Positions 11,438 through 23,901 of a stretch of DNA of 64,000 nucleotides are shown piece after piece. The notes beneath the pieces are model-generated. The model did not search any database. It was given only the letters and a program-made list of their open reading frames with translations, and was not told the DNA's origin. Source of the stretch: Opeltia flavorubescens (lineage: Eukaryota > Ascomycota > Lecanoromycetes > Teloschistales > Teloschistaceae); NCBI GenBank assembly GCA_000442125.1, contig KE546981.1, forward strand, positions 62,001 to 126,000, in the 5' to 3' direction. The stretch's first letter is position 1, and every line of letters begins with the position of its first letter. A program made the position numbers and the translations under genes.

Positions 11438-12517
11438 TCACCTCATCCCCCCTTTCACGTATTCTCCAGTCTTTGGGTTACGCGTCATGAATTCGACCCT
11501 GTTCTTATCAAAGCACACCTCCTGCCCATCCGGTCTCTCAAACCAATTCATAATCTTCGCCAGGCTTGTGCCGCGATCAGTTTCTAGCTGATCCTGTCCG
11601 AACCGTCGAAGGCTGAACTCGAAGTACTCGCAGAATCGCTCCAGAAAAGGCTTTTCAGAATCCTTGGTGTTATCACCGTATGGAATAAATCGCGCGATCG
11701 TAGTCCTATTATCATCGCCAGGGAAGATGCCATGTACGTCCCGTTTATTCTTCTCGACATAGTCGTCAGCGACGAAAGGCTCCTTCTCGAAATCATCATC
11801 CTCGTCATCGTTGTCCCACCAAGATCTAGCAAGGATAAGCCACGGATGGCGATCTCTATCGAGGTCTAGGACCATGACATGCCCAGTCATGGCCCATGAG
11901 CCATCCCGAGACTGCATAAGGATATACCCTACCTCCTGGAATCGTCGCAGTGTCTCATCTTGTTTTGGGTTGACCAGACAAAGCTCCTCTACCTCTGACG
12001 GATTTCCTTCTCCATAATTAACAGCTTTGGCCGGAGGACAAGCATAGGCAAGGTCATCACCCGGAGGGTCCTGCGTCTCTAGAAATTCGAGATGAGGTGC
12101 GAACCTTAGAGGCGTGATCCCGTTCAACTTGCCCAGCTCTATGATGCGAGGAAAGTACGATTGATTAATAAACCAGGAGAAATTATTAACATCAGAGCGC
12201 GTATCCAGAGCATCGGTTTGTAATTTGTGGAACATTTCGTCCTCATCATAAGTCTTTATGGAGTTCTTTCTATCTTCCCAATAATCCGCCGCCTTGGTAC
12301 CGAAGTATTGTAAATAGTCAAGATATTCGACGTCTTTCATGAATGGGTAATTCTTGTCCTTCTCCACTGCGAACTTGGCTTGTGTCGCTTTTTCTCCGGC
12401 GGGGCCTAGATTATGGCGTTTATCAATGTATTCATTGATTTCTTCGAATAAATGTATCACTTTTCCATCGTAGAGCTCTGAAGCTCTTTTTCTCGGCTGT
12501 TGATCCGAAGTCGACAT
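11438..12517 (-). CDS. Orphan family member A (unknown function)
   Basis: An intronless gene of 359 aa starting at ATG 12517. I do not recognise the family, but it is clearly paralogous to the genes at 58488 and 60173. Shared blocks are ELGKLNGITP (127-136), then LRRFQEVGYI (190-199) and the core MTGHVMVLDLDRDRHPWLIL (210-229), GIFPGDDNRTTIARF, and the end block MNWFERPDGQEVCFDKNR followed by TG-x-Y-V. There is no signal peptide or membrane segment and the protein is acidic (a DDEDDD run after the core), so it is probably intracellular. It lies at the edge of a 5.9-kb gene-poor stretch. Most recognisable genes nearby have introns and this one has none. Confidence 0.85.
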   Translation of the reverse strand: MSTSDQQPRKRASELYDGKVIHLFEEINEYIDKRHNLGPAGEKATQAKFAVEKDKNYPFMKDVEYLDYLQYFGTKAADYWEDRKNSIKTYDEDEMFHKLQTDALDTRSDVNNFSWFINQSYFPRIIELGKLNGITPLRFAPHLEFLETQDPPGDDLAYACPPAKAVNYGEGNPSEVEELCLVNPKQDETLRRFQEVGYILMQSRDGSWAMTGHVMVLDLDRDRHPWLILARSWWDNDDEDDDFEKEPFVADDYVEKNKRDVHGIFPGDDNRTTIARFIPYGDNTKDSEKPFLERFCEYFEFSLRRFGQDQLETDRGTSLAKIMNWFERPDGQEVCFDKNRVEFMTRNPKTGEYVKGGMR

Positions 12518-13386
12518 GATTTATTTTCTTTTCGGAGGAGTGAGTGGGCTAGAATTTGATGAATTTGAAGGATGTGCGCACGCAATGCTTAAAGTTCTAG
12601 AATATCAAGAAATGATATCTGAAATGAGTCGGAGTGGAGAAGTTTTCCAAAAAGGTCTGAGAACTTTTGAGCAAATTATGACGAATAGTGGAAATCTGGT
12701 AAGCTACTAAAGGGGATCGCATGAGAATCAAATAATAAAATTTTAAGATCATATAACAATGCTTTATCCATAATCAATCTGGCTTCTGCTTCCTCTAAGC
12801 ACTCGGTTGAGCGAGCAGAAGAGTAAATCTTGAGGAGTTTTCAACAGCTAGTGAATCCTGGTGACTTGCGAAAGTGCGCAGGCGAGCTATTAAATCCCTT
12901 ATATTTGTGAGAATGAGAAAGCAAGAGAAATAGCGGAAGAATCAAACTTCTAGACCATCGAACGGGATCGCAGGAAAGTGAATAGATGAGTGGGATCTAG
13001 TACGCTCTGGCGTCTAGAAATCAGGAGATGGATTGGAGATTTTGAGTTCCAAGGAAAATTGCGAAATGTCATGACGCCGATATTCCCGGCAAATTTCGGT
13101 GTATATAAAATGTTGTTCCAAGCAACGGTTGCGATATACATGTAGCAGGACTTCCAGTACGATCTCTGAGGGTGTGCGTCTTGACGTTAAATGCTGCTTC
13201 GCTCGGTCTGTGCGCATTAGGTTTCGCCCGAAGACAAGGGCTTTACTGTTCCCTTGATCCATAATTCAAGGCCGGGGGCTTGCCCGGCGTCGAAAAGTCG
13301 GTATCCCAGAGCACGGTTTGACATATAGCCTCACCCGTTCAGAATTATCTCCGAAGTGAATCCATTTGATATTAGTCACTGCATCG

Positions 13387-13580
13387 TGCGATCTGCATGC
13401 ATTAATCGTCGAGCCGCGCATTCGGTGTTGCTGTTGTTCACGTTGCTCTTGGTTCATTCCTGGATATCAAAAATCTATGCACTGGGGAGTGTCTCAACAT
13501 CAGTTGCTGCAACGTACGATCCACATGCATCTATCTTCGAGTCCAGCCATTTTCATTGCCGTTGCCTTTGATTCATCCTT
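13387..13580. repeat. Diverged direct repeat pair
   Basis: Two units, about 13387-13460 and 13514-13580, share the order CGTRCGATC, ATGCAT, TCGAG and GTTGC...TTCATTCC-like end. By eye about 70 % of bases agree, with many of the differences C/T or G/A transitions. Confidence 0.4.
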
Positions 13581-13737
13581 CGAAATCACCGGTCGCCTGC
13601 TTGCTCACCTTAGTCCGATGTCACATCCATTAGTATTCAACATACAGCTTGGGCAACTGTAGTTGTGCTATGAGGATGTCCGACAACACCGGGAAACTCT
13701 TCAATATGTGGCCATAATGATGTTAGATATGGCCAAA

Positions 13738-13832
13738 TCATTCCCTCTACGAAGGCGTTCAGGGAGGCAAGTGCTTCACACCAGTAAAAGGGTCTTATGG
13801 TGCCCTCTACTATGGCGTTCATTGGCATTTTC
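13738..13832. repeat. Short diverged repeat
   Basis: The block CCCTCTACGAAGGCGTTCA near 13743 recurs as CCCTCTACTATGGCGTTCA near 13802, about 60 bp apart. Read on the minus strand, both encode an NA[FI]VEG-like peptide. Confidence 0.35.
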
Positions 13833-16800
13833 GTCAAATCAGCAAAAGATAATGTCTCAAAATTTGAGACAATCTCCAGAATAGAGTGATCCCGCGTACA
13901 CGTCTTAAAAGGTCGAAAATGACGTTCTTAGGACTGGACTTTGAGATTCTACCCAGGATGAGTGTTACGCAATGATCAATGTCGTCTGTATCAAACAGCT
14001 TCATTTTCCTTCCCCCTGCTTCAAACAAGATAAGAAAAACAGCCATTGATCCTTCTTCGGATGGACAGTAAGCCCAGTGAAATAAGCATTGAGATATACG
14101 CGAGTTTTATAAAGGAATTTGAGAGCAGTATGCGTCTTGCCCAGTGATAGCGTAAGAAATATGTCGAGACCCAGGTATATGTACCACATGCTATTCATAT
14201 AGTCACTCGAAATAAAAAGAAGACTTCTCCCAAAATATGAATATCGAGCTCCGAAGCCATTGCTTCATACCAACAGAGCGCTATCTCCGGTGAGCCATAA
14301 TCACCCTTGCCTGAACCATCTGCTGGCTTTTTGCTTTTTCCACCAATTATTCTTGGCTGTCTGAACTTCGGCGGAGTCTTCGTTCCGGTTTGGAAATACG
14401 CGCCACTGGTACTTGTCATGACCTCCCACAGGAGCATCCGGAACGCCAATACTACTGCTATACAAGCAGTGATCTGGTACATTACCGAGATGTTCTTCCG
14501 CAATCATTGAATCGACACCTCGAAAAGAGAAAGCCTCTCCTTGGCCATCAATCAAGAGGTTCTTCTTGAGGCAACTGCCTCAAGCCAACACTTAGCGATC
14601 TGTGGAGGTATGTACTCGGATTTTTACGAATGGTCTGCAAGCTCTAGGAGTAGTCTTTGGATTTCTCAACCTTCGCTATGAAAGTAGTAATCTTGAATTG
14701 CATGAATCATCTCACAGTCATCAGATCGCGTTTTGTAAAGAGAAGAAATCTCTGTGGACATCAGCAAAGAGCTCCATCGTCAGTGCTTTGAACCAATACG
14801 GCGCGGTTTCTAGAGAATAAAAATTTGATTAAGTTCATCCGAACCGTCTGCACCATCCCGTAGCAGCGCAATTGGAAATTTTTCACCATCACTTTAGAAG
14901 CTGTAATTTGGAAGACCACTCGCTTTTTCAAAGATTTCTTCCATTCACTGAGGTTGAAATCAATCTCTGGGACTGGGACAGACGATTTGCTGTTTAACAT
15001 TGTGAACACCTCACCGTGTGCTAGCAGGTCAACATCAGCATTGAAATAAAGAAGATATGTTTTTATGTCGAAGAAGATGTGAAAGAGACACTGAGAACAG
15101 AGGGTTGAAAATTGAGAAAACTCTGAGATGAGTCTGAGATAGTATAAAAGACGTAAAATTTCACAAAGATCATAGAGAAATTCGGTGACTGGAAGAGAAG
15201 GTTTGACGGTTCCAAAATTTGGCTGCTTGTAACTGATCATTGGTATGGGAGTATACTATCATCACCAAAATGATAATGTGGAAAACTTATATGCTGTGGA
15301 TCGGAGTGATGGAGAAATTATATCAAAACGGTATACAAAAAGTGGGAGAATTCTCAGAGCTAAAAGATAATGACATAATGTATATGTAGCACTTGTAGAA
15401 ATCGATACTTGGTGATAAAAATTGGATTCGAATCTCAGAAATCCCCTTGCTGTNTAAGATATAGGTCATGGTCACCGTCTGTAGAGTTTATTACCGTCCA
15501 ATTCAATTCCATCCAAATGGGCTATGAGGAGCCGATGAATATCATGCTGCTGTCCATTCCATCATCTGACCGGGCTGATGAGCCCCCATGATCTCCAAGT
15601 CGACGGCGTCGATGTAGCTAGTGTATCATTCGAGGTCCCGGGTCGGGTTTGTTTGTCTGGAGATGTGCCGCGAGTTATAGGAGTCATTTGCGTAGGTAAA
15701 ATATGGTTGATCATCTCATTATGATCGTCGGCTTTGTTGGTCCTTATGCGAGGGCTCTTTCCTGAAGCCGAGGGATGATTAATAGCTGTGTCAGCTGCTA
15801 TTCCGCCTGTCGTTGTGACATGCACAACTCCTAGAAACGACAACAGTTTCACAAGCATGTTGAGACACGCTGCTTGAAGCTGACGAATTACATGTGACTC
15901 CCAAAAGGTTGCGTAGATGAAGCCTGAGTGAGTGTATCGTGAATCTTGCAGGAAATACATCGTTGCTTTTCCGGTATCGTTGGTGAGCCTTTCTGGCCTT
16001 GTAGTCGGGCGCTCTGAGGTCTGCCATAGCATTCAGACACGAATGAGCAAACCGTGCAGGAAGAACAATTCACATCGAGGTATCGAATTGCAACCCAACC
16101 AAGACCCTTGAACCTTCCTGTGACCTCCACGATTCCGGCGCAACAAGCCCTCAAGCACAACCTCATCGGGCCAGGGTCTCTCCACGAACTTCGGCAATTC
16201 CTGGTTTTGTCTTTCCTCAAACTGTCTTCCACAGTATCCTTGGCATTGCGTGTGGCCTTTTGATTGCCATGTCTCCCCCTCTCCTCACCACATGTCTGAA
16301 CCTATTATCCACGAGTTCGAGTACGACAGCAATTTGCGTCCAATCCACGATTTGGACTGCCCATTTGTACCTTGCACGTCACCAGAATCCTTCATGGCTG
16401 GGTGTTTCTGGGGTATCAAGCTGTGCTGGCCCTTTCGTGGAGGATGAGGTCTACTTTACTGTCATTGATCTCCTTGGTGAAACTTTTCATCTCGCAAGCG
16501 AAGTGATTAGATAGTTGAGAATCGAGATTAGTCACGGCTGAATCGAAAGGTCTTTCCTGTCTTTGTGGGTAGGATATGACATATGAGTCTAATATCTCAA
16601 TTCTTTGTATACTTCGAGGAAAAGAAAGTCGCACTGGACGAGTGGTTGACTCAACGGTCAAGGTGATAGATTCTCGAGCTCCAAGTGTAAAGATGAAACA
16701 ATAAGGAATGTATAACTGGGTACGTATGATACATTTTGTTATCAGCATATAAAGAACGTGAGACCCTCGCAATCGTAGCAATAGCCTACTACTATAACAA

Positions 16801-18373
16801 GACAAGCACTTCAGATCTCCTTAACCAACCTCTTCCGAACCTATGACCTCGACGTCATCCAGCAAGCTTGTAATTTTCAATAAAGCGACGGTCATAAACT
16901 TGACGTATTGAGGTGGCGTTTTTGGCAGCTCATTGACGAACATGGGTGATTAGATTGACGACGGGGGTGCAATCGGCGTGGTGAGATCCGGCTGTGGAAA
17001 GCTGCTGCTGGCAATGTGATATATTCAAACAATAATACCGTCAGAAATATGATCCTCACCATCCCTTCACTCAAGACGATGCTCTCCCCCTCCACGAATC
17101 TTTCACTAAAAATTCCAGGACTCCACGAGCCCCGTTCTACTGTTCGACATTGTAAACCCAATATCAAGATAGATTTTGCGGCTTGATGATTTCAATGAGA
17201 TCAAACGTCAAGGAAATCAAGCTCAAGACACTCCCTGTAGCGAAGTATGGCTTTCACTTCTGCAGTTTGCCTTTTGCTTTCGGGAGGAAAAAAGGATCAT
17301 GCGATCGACGATCTCATCTAGCAAAGTCGTGGTTCCTGCTTTAGCAGTTGACCTTTTTGCTATTAACAGGGGGTAATTCGATGAATATGATCGCTATGCA
17401 GAGCAAATATGATGGATTTTGATGATAGCAGCTTAAAAGAGACGTTTCTGGCGTTTGCTGGCTTATCGAGGTATCTATTCAAACGGAAGTACCAGAGAAC
17501 TATACTTCATCGCCGTAAAGGTTGAGAAGTATGAAAAGACATCAACGCTTGAAAACGTTACATCGATATAAAGCTCTATCCATGAGAGTAGTCAGACGCA
17601 GTGACTTCCCACTAGCAGGTTTTATTTCCTACCATGCAAGCTTGAGGACATTTGCTGTTCGGCGGAACAGCTTCCCGGTACCCTTCCGTCTGTCAATGAG
17701 TCGGGAGGATATAGCATCATTACCTTCCCAGAGGCCAGATCAATGGGCGATGGACTTCAATCAGGTGACGTTAGAGACTAACCAATATAGTGATGCTGGA
17801 GCATCTGAGAGAAAGTACAAAGTTTTAGGTAAGGCCTTGAAAAGACCAAAGAAACACATACATGGTGAAAATGTAAAATTCAAATCTAGAAAACAAGCAC
17901 ATGGCCACACGTGTGGACTGGTGTCCAGAAGCAACCGTCAAGGATGGTGAGGAAGCTGATATTAAGGCCGATTGAATTGGCGAAAGAGATTGCAAAAATT
18001 GAGAGAGACGAGAAACTATTATCAAAGAACCGACAAAGCTGATGATGAAGCGACATATAAGTATACCACCTGGACATGTTGAGGATCAATGAGGTGGGCA
18101 AGGGATTTTTACAAAGAGGCAGGAATGCGGAGGAGGAAGAGCTTTCCCGGATTGGGAAGTATTCGAAATCGGACCAGTATTTTCATCAGACAAACAAGTC
18201 TTTCATCACGTTGTATAGGAGTAACTTTTCGGATTCGCCCTAGGATCAATATTTTTGTGAAGGGAAAACATTCTTCACTGTCGCCAGTCGCCCATTGGAG
18301 GTACCCATGTTCGGCCGAATGAAGAATCCATCTTCAAGAAGTGCACCGTTGAAACTTCGTCAGGGTTCGGCAT

Positions 18374-21300
18374 TCATCGCCCACCACCAGTCGCACTCCT
18401 ACGTCTCTCCAAGATATCTTCAACATTCACCCTCGCCTCTTCACCAGATTCATCTTGTCCGTTTTCTTCACCATCGTCATCATCCTCCGACTCACTATCG
18501 ACGCCTTCCGGTTCTTCACTCTTTCCCTGGTGTCGACCCTCATATGTAGCCTGTCTCTCGAGTGGGGTGCCACCAGGCCTGCGCTTGCGTTCGAAATCTT
18601 GTGCATGTGCTTGTGTCATGATTGTGCCTACACGAGCAATACCACGCTGAACAGGTGAAGCTGCCATAGATGGAGTGCCTTGACGGCGGCGGAGAGACCC
18701 AGATGCTGGCTGCGTGAGGTCTGGCGCGACTTGAGCGCCAGATGCCATCTGGGACGATGTGAGGTGTAGTTGACCTGACGCAGCGCCATCTTGATGCGCT
18801 GAGAAGCGGTCGCGGCTTTCTTCGACAACGGAAGGCGTGGGAGAGGGAATCTCGTACGGGAGTGGTACATCTCTTGAGGCTCGGAAGCGACCAACATTGG
18901 TGCAATGCTCGTTTTCAACACGAAACAGCGTCCATATACCTCGGCGGAGGATCTCGGTGAAACTGACCATGAATGACAGGAGGGCGGAATGTTGAAGTTC
19001 ATTTGTGAAGATGACGTAGAAGATCCAGTTGAACCGGAGGATGGGATCAAGCACCATGGCTGAGTAGTATGCCGAGGGATTTTTGTAGCCTAGGACTTCT
19101 CGTAGGAATGGATGTTCGGCGTAAGGATTTCCAAGACCTGTCCATGTCAGCTGAGTGGCCTCTTGGATGAAATACGTTTTTCCCTACTCCAATCCATAGC
19201 GACATCCCATATCGCTGCATAGAATCAGTATTTTGTGTAGAGTCCAGGGCAAAGGGATACATACAGCAATAGATAGAATTAACCGTGGCAAAAGCTATGA
19301 ACAGAGCCTTCAGATGCATTGTTTGATCGATCCGGTATAAACTTAGTGACATATAGCAAAGAATGGTGAACGTATATTTTCCGCAGTTGACAAGATGAGG
19401 AAACGCATTCCGGGTATCATAATAACGCCGCAGACATTGCAAAGCTCTCCAGATAGCAGGTAGTGTTGAGAAGAATCCAAGGAGACGCGAATGGGTAGAG
19501 TTGCATTGGGATGGCGTATCCCAATGGTGGGCATACAGGCAAAAGAAAAGTTCGAGATTCTACAGGTCGTTAGCTATGACTGTTGCTAGACATCTCCAGG
19601 CAGGATACTCACGCCCATGGCATATATTTGCGAACAATACATATCACCAAGGAAAAAGTCTCGAAACTCGACTGGGTAGATGCCTGCAAGTAGGAGTCGG
19701 AACTAGAACCTCCGTCAGTAGTACTCTTGGCTTTGACGAAGATGTGAAACTTGCATTAGAGAATGCCCACCACTCTCGAGCTTTGTGGTACAATATTGGC
19801 AACGGAACAAAGAGGACAAATGCGCTGATAATGATGAGTACCACCGGCCAGTATAGAAACATGGCATTAGTTGCGGTTTGCTGAAAATTCAGCCAGAGCA
19901 CCAACCCCAGGAGGAACCATAGAAGACAGGGTATCTGTTGGTGGTTTAGCAGTGAACAAATCAGCGAGAGAAGACGACATTACCTCAGACAGCTGGCGCC
20001 AGTCCAAATTATGGCGCGTATCAAACTCGAAGATGAAGACATAATTAATTTTAGCCCGTGTCCATATTCGACAGTCGAGGCAAAAAATGAGTACGAGGAG
20101 AAGCGCAAGAAAGTAGCCACCATAGATCTGTCAAATGTTAGTGACTTCCCTTATTCCGTTTGGTATAGGATAGGATTTGCCTGCAAAAGGTAACTAGTAT
20201 TGACCTTCACAACGGGGTCGGGGTCATAGAGATGCTCCGCTCCATACACAAGGCCTTGAACACCAAAGACCGCACCAGCTGCAATCAACAATCCATTACG
20301 AAACACACTACCAGTGTAATCGCCAGCTCTGGAACTTCTGCTGCGTAGCTTTCCTACAGCAACCTTGTGGTTACCACGTTCGAAGTATCTGGCGTAAAGA
20401 TCCTCGACCGCTACAATCTGACCTTCCAGCACCTCGCTCTGGACGAACCAAGCTTTATTGACTTTCTCAGTCATGAACCGTCCTGTAGGCCGAGCTTTGA
20501 CTACCTTGTCATATTTCTTATTCATCTTGCGGAAAGCTGTTCGGTTGAGAAAGGCATAGGATTTTAGCAGTTCCAAGCCTCGGTAGAATTCCTGTAAAGC
20601 CAGTCTTAGTTTCCTTTTGGCGGATCGATACGGTACATCGTCTGCATGGTGCGAGCGCCGTTGAAAATCTCGGCGGTCCATCTGAGCTTGAAGAGTGGCG
20701 GGCGTCAATCCCTGGTCAACAGGTCCCATGTTCACGAGCGCTTTGGTGTTCTTTCCGACATGATGTCCAACCCCCATAACGCTGTCGATCGGATGCCTCC
20801 AGTCAAGTGCTGGGCCGGTATGATTTTCAACACCAGCTGAATCGCCCTCCGCCTGGCCGGTACGCAAGCGATCCTGTTCGTGTTTCTGGTTTTCCTTGGC
20901 CCTCTCTATCGCACGTATTTCTTCGACTCGACGATCTCGCATTTCATGGAGTTGCTGGCGGAGGACGAGTAAACGCTCGCCAGCTTGTGACTCTTTCATT
21001 TTGTAGAAGGACTCGATCTTCTCTAGTTCAACATCGAGGAACTTCTCAAACTCAGCCTGCCGAGTGTCATACTCCTTGTAACCGGCTAAGGGTACATCGC
21101 CTATTTGAGGAGACTGGATGCCGGTTGTGGAGAATATACGTCGAATAAGCCGTGGTCGGTCTGGGGTGCCACTTCCGTGAGGGGTTGAAACCGTTCTTCG
21201 GGAATGAAATAGCCTTCGATGTCGTGGCAGCAGGGCAGATGTTGCTTTAGGTGGAGTATGAGTGAGTCCAACTTCGTAGGGGTGTGGATCGTGGTTGGTA

Positions 21301-22032
21301 GTCTGTCGATGAAGAGGGGTAACGTAGGGATTGGGATGACTGTGTCGCCATGCGCGGTTGTGACGTGCGAAAGACTCTTCTTCGGGTGGTAAAGCAGGAT
21401 CAGGAAGCTCCAGAGACGGAGGCCGAAACGGCACATGGTGTGTAGGAGGAGACGAGACGATGCTCCCGTAATTGGTCACAGCACCACTATCCCATGCCGT
21501 GCTTGAGTCTCGTGCTGAACCAATGGTAGAGGTCCTGTCTTTGAGGGGTATTGGAGTTGCCTTTGCTGGGGTGTGCCTTCCCGATTCGATATCCGTTTGT
21601 TTTCCTCCATCCTGCTCTTGGCCCAATTCACCTTGTTCAACACTTGGCGTAGTTGCAGGGCTACCGATTGGAGTCGGTCCCAGATGCTGCGTGACGACTT
21701 GGAGGGTGTTGCTATCGGTTCGGGTAGGGATGGACGGCTGAGAGGTAGCTGCAGCCAGGAGATTTGATGGTCGCTGGCGAGCGGTGGGTGTTTTAGGGGT
21801 CTGGTCGAAATTGCGTAAAGCCTTTGCAATAGCCTTGACCTTCTTTTTGCCCAACTAAATGCTGTCAATCAGGCCGCACGGATAAGGGTATGGAGGTCTC
21901 AAACCTTGTAGTCCAGATACTTGGCCCTCCACTCCGGCACCAAATCCCGTTCCAGCTCCCTACAACTCAGTCAATTGATGTTGATCATTATAGGAGAGGT
22001 GTATATGATAGCATTGACCTTGCAAATTTCAT
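18374..22032 (-). CDS. syg1: SPX/EXS-domain phosphate transporter, Syg1/XPR1 family
   Basis: Nine exons on the minus strand: 22032-22019, 21959-21905, 21854-20181, 20127-19984, 19934-19755, 19702-19613, 19559-19265, 19214-19188 and 19137-18374, 1080 aa. The first two tiny exons encode the SPX start MKFARELERDLVPEW...YLDYK, and exon 3 continues with LGKKKVKAIAKAL. Further SPX helices (KFLDVELEKIESFYK, FRKMNKKYDK) lie in exon 3 after a Ser/Pro-rich insert. Exons 3-9 give the membrane and EXS domain, with GIYPVEFRDFFLGD, NLELFFCLYAHHW and RVENEHCTNVGRF. The C-terminal tail is acidic. SPX binds inositol pyrophosphates and EXS proteins export phosphate. Introns 3 and 5 begin with GC (CAG/GCAAAT, AAT/GCAAGT). 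Only those donors keep the conserved sequence. Confidence 0.93.
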
Positions 22033-23222
22033 CCTGAGAGATCGAATGAAGGATTGTTGCGGAGGGCATTGCGGTCGACGGAGATGAGAGCTGTTCCTCG
22101 GGTCAATGCAAAGAAAACTTTTCGGACTTTTGCCGCGAAAAGAGAGCGATGTAAAGTACTGCAGGCGCAATTCTTCTAGGGTCTAGGCATCGAATATGCA
22201 TACGACGTCAGAAGCGCAGTCCGACCCCAGATTTCTTCTTTTAGTTGTGCCCGTTGAACTTTAATCCTTGGCAAGAGACGCGCTTCAGGCGCTTGGACCG
22301 CCCACGTGCTCGACGCTGCATTGTCCTTGTTTCTCTCACAATGATATTGTTTTCATCCCCTTCGCTAACACGTCGTTATCCGTCTCGGTCGAAACTAATT
22401 GAGCAATCTCGAGTCCACAATTGTATGACTCTGTTGATTCGATACCGCGACTTCTTCCCGCTACTCCAATCGTAAAAGCACGTGACTCTAGGCCAAGCAG
22501 TCCTCGTTCAGGGTCTCTATGCAAATAGCCACTCAACAAGATCGGAATGCTCTACGATTGAAATTTTGGTAGGTTCACTGATTTACACGGACTGGGGGGA
22601 CCCGTCGAAACTCTTATCCCTTCCAAGGAAATATCAGGTTTATAGACGGCATTCGAATCACGCTGGCATGTACGCCGCAGCAATCAACGGCTTTAGGTTC
22701 GTTGTGAATACATGACCTTGATCACTGTATTTGACTCCTTGAGGGAATGTCACGGATGCCAATGCATCCCGATCTTTCCGTCGCGTATTTCATGCCACCC
22801 GACTTTTCCTTTTTGTCTAGCTTTCTGTTTCAGCTGGATTTTTTCCGAGGGAATGACGACACCGAGCAACGTGACATCGAAGATGGGTGGAGGGGAATCA
22901 TGGATGAAAACACTCATTCTGAACATCATGAATTGACCAGTAGATATTTCTCATCAACCTGCCTAGCTCTTGACCAAAGAATCGCCATCCAGACAAGCTA
23001 TATTTCTTTCTCATCATTCCTTCTCGTAAATATAGCATGTGTGCGTTATATGGACTCACTGCGCACGGCCCGATCCAAAACACATCTGGGATTTATTCCG
23101 GATAGATTTTGCAGTGTTTGCGTGACCACCTCATATCCGAATTTCAATAACCCTCTGAAAACCATACTGTGCATCGTTTTGTTTGTGTTCTCTAGCCAGT
23201 GGGTGATACCGGGGCAACTCCG
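22033..23222. other. Intergenic, no gene seen
   Basis: Holds the syg1 promoter and the 3' flank of the next secreted-protein gene. A 175-codon frame on the plus strand (22747-23274) overlaps the last exon of that gene antisense and has no domain. Confidence 0.45.
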
Positions 23223-23901
23223 TCAAGACCCTGGTCTATTGAACCCTATCCAACAGTTTGGTCCATCGCTGTGAAATACCAAACCGGTCAGCACGAATTT
23301 TTGCAGGAGCTACGTCTGGATTTCAAGCACTGATAAGCAGAAAAAGACTGTACTCACTTGGTTGGTTCACTCGTTTTACCTTGCATAACGCTAACCGCGC
23401 TATAGGCATGTGCATCCCTACAGATCACGTCTGTACTGCCAGCCTGGATGCTGGCGCTCAGGCATCCATAACACTTCTCGTAGCATGCCGCCGAGTCCGA
23501 GTACTGGTTCGAGCCTCGGAAGAAGCCAAAATCATTGCAGATCGTGCCCTCCCAGGTATCTTGTAACCCACCCCAATAGTACCAATCGAGACAGGCTTGC
23601 GTAGTGACAGTATGTGCGAGGGTGAGGTTTTGCTATCGCCGTGATCCGTCAGCCGAACAATCTTCAGAATGAGTTGGGTTGGGAGGGAAAAAGATGTACA
23701 GACCTGGCCATCTCTGGTTTTGTTGTTGCAACCGGTCCACCATGAATCACTGACGGGCAGGTTTTGGGACTGGTCAACAACATAGAAGGGTGATGAGATT
23801 GGTCCTTGCATAATGTCGACGGCCTTGACTTGAGGTAGGAGCGGGAATTGGAAGATGAATGGTAGGAGGCTTAGGGACGCGCGGATGGCCATGATGGCCA
23901 T
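23223..23901 (-). CDS. Small secreted protein with eight cysteines
   Basis: Three exons on the minus strand: 23901-23704, 23632-23358 and 23268-23223, 172 aa. The N-terminus MAIMAIRASLSLLPFIF is a signal peptide, probably cut near residue 25. An in-frame upstream ATG at 23949 would add 16 residues and spoil it. The mature part has eight cysteines, three of them in ACYEKCYGC, and aromatic-rich stretches (WYYWGG). An even cysteine number fits a disulfide-stabilised extracellular protein. Intron 1 has a CTGAC branch site and GTCTGT donor. Intron 2 has a GTGAGT donor, and its splicing replaces a stop by DGPNCWIGF. No family recognised. Effector-like or wall-associated roles are possible. Confidence 0.75.

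Larger units (their letters stand above)
12518..18373. other. Gene-poor, A+T-richer region
   Basis: In 5.9 kb I find no convincing gene on either strand. Frames of up to 159 codons occur (for example 14761-15240 minus and 17522-17950 plus) but most begin with TTG or lack domains and splice partners. The stretch contains diverged direct repeats near 13.4-13.8 kb and one N at 15454. It may be a decayed intergenic compartment with degraded coding or transposon remnants, but no terminal repeats or transposase motifs are visible. Confidence 0.45.

Noticed and set aside
14761-15240. 159-codon minus frame in the gene-poor block
   Set aside because: Could be a chance or decayed frame. No domain or introns, composition typical of A+T-rich chance frames.
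15409-15460. GGATTCGAATCTC similar to a tRNA B box
   Set aside because: No matching A box, anticodon stem or acceptor stem at the needed distances.
17522-17950. 142-codon basic plus frame
   Set aside because: TTG-led, no domain, and no homologous pattern recognised.
22747-23274. 175-codon plus frame
   Set aside because: Antisense to the last exon of the 8-Cys gene and without domain or splice signals.
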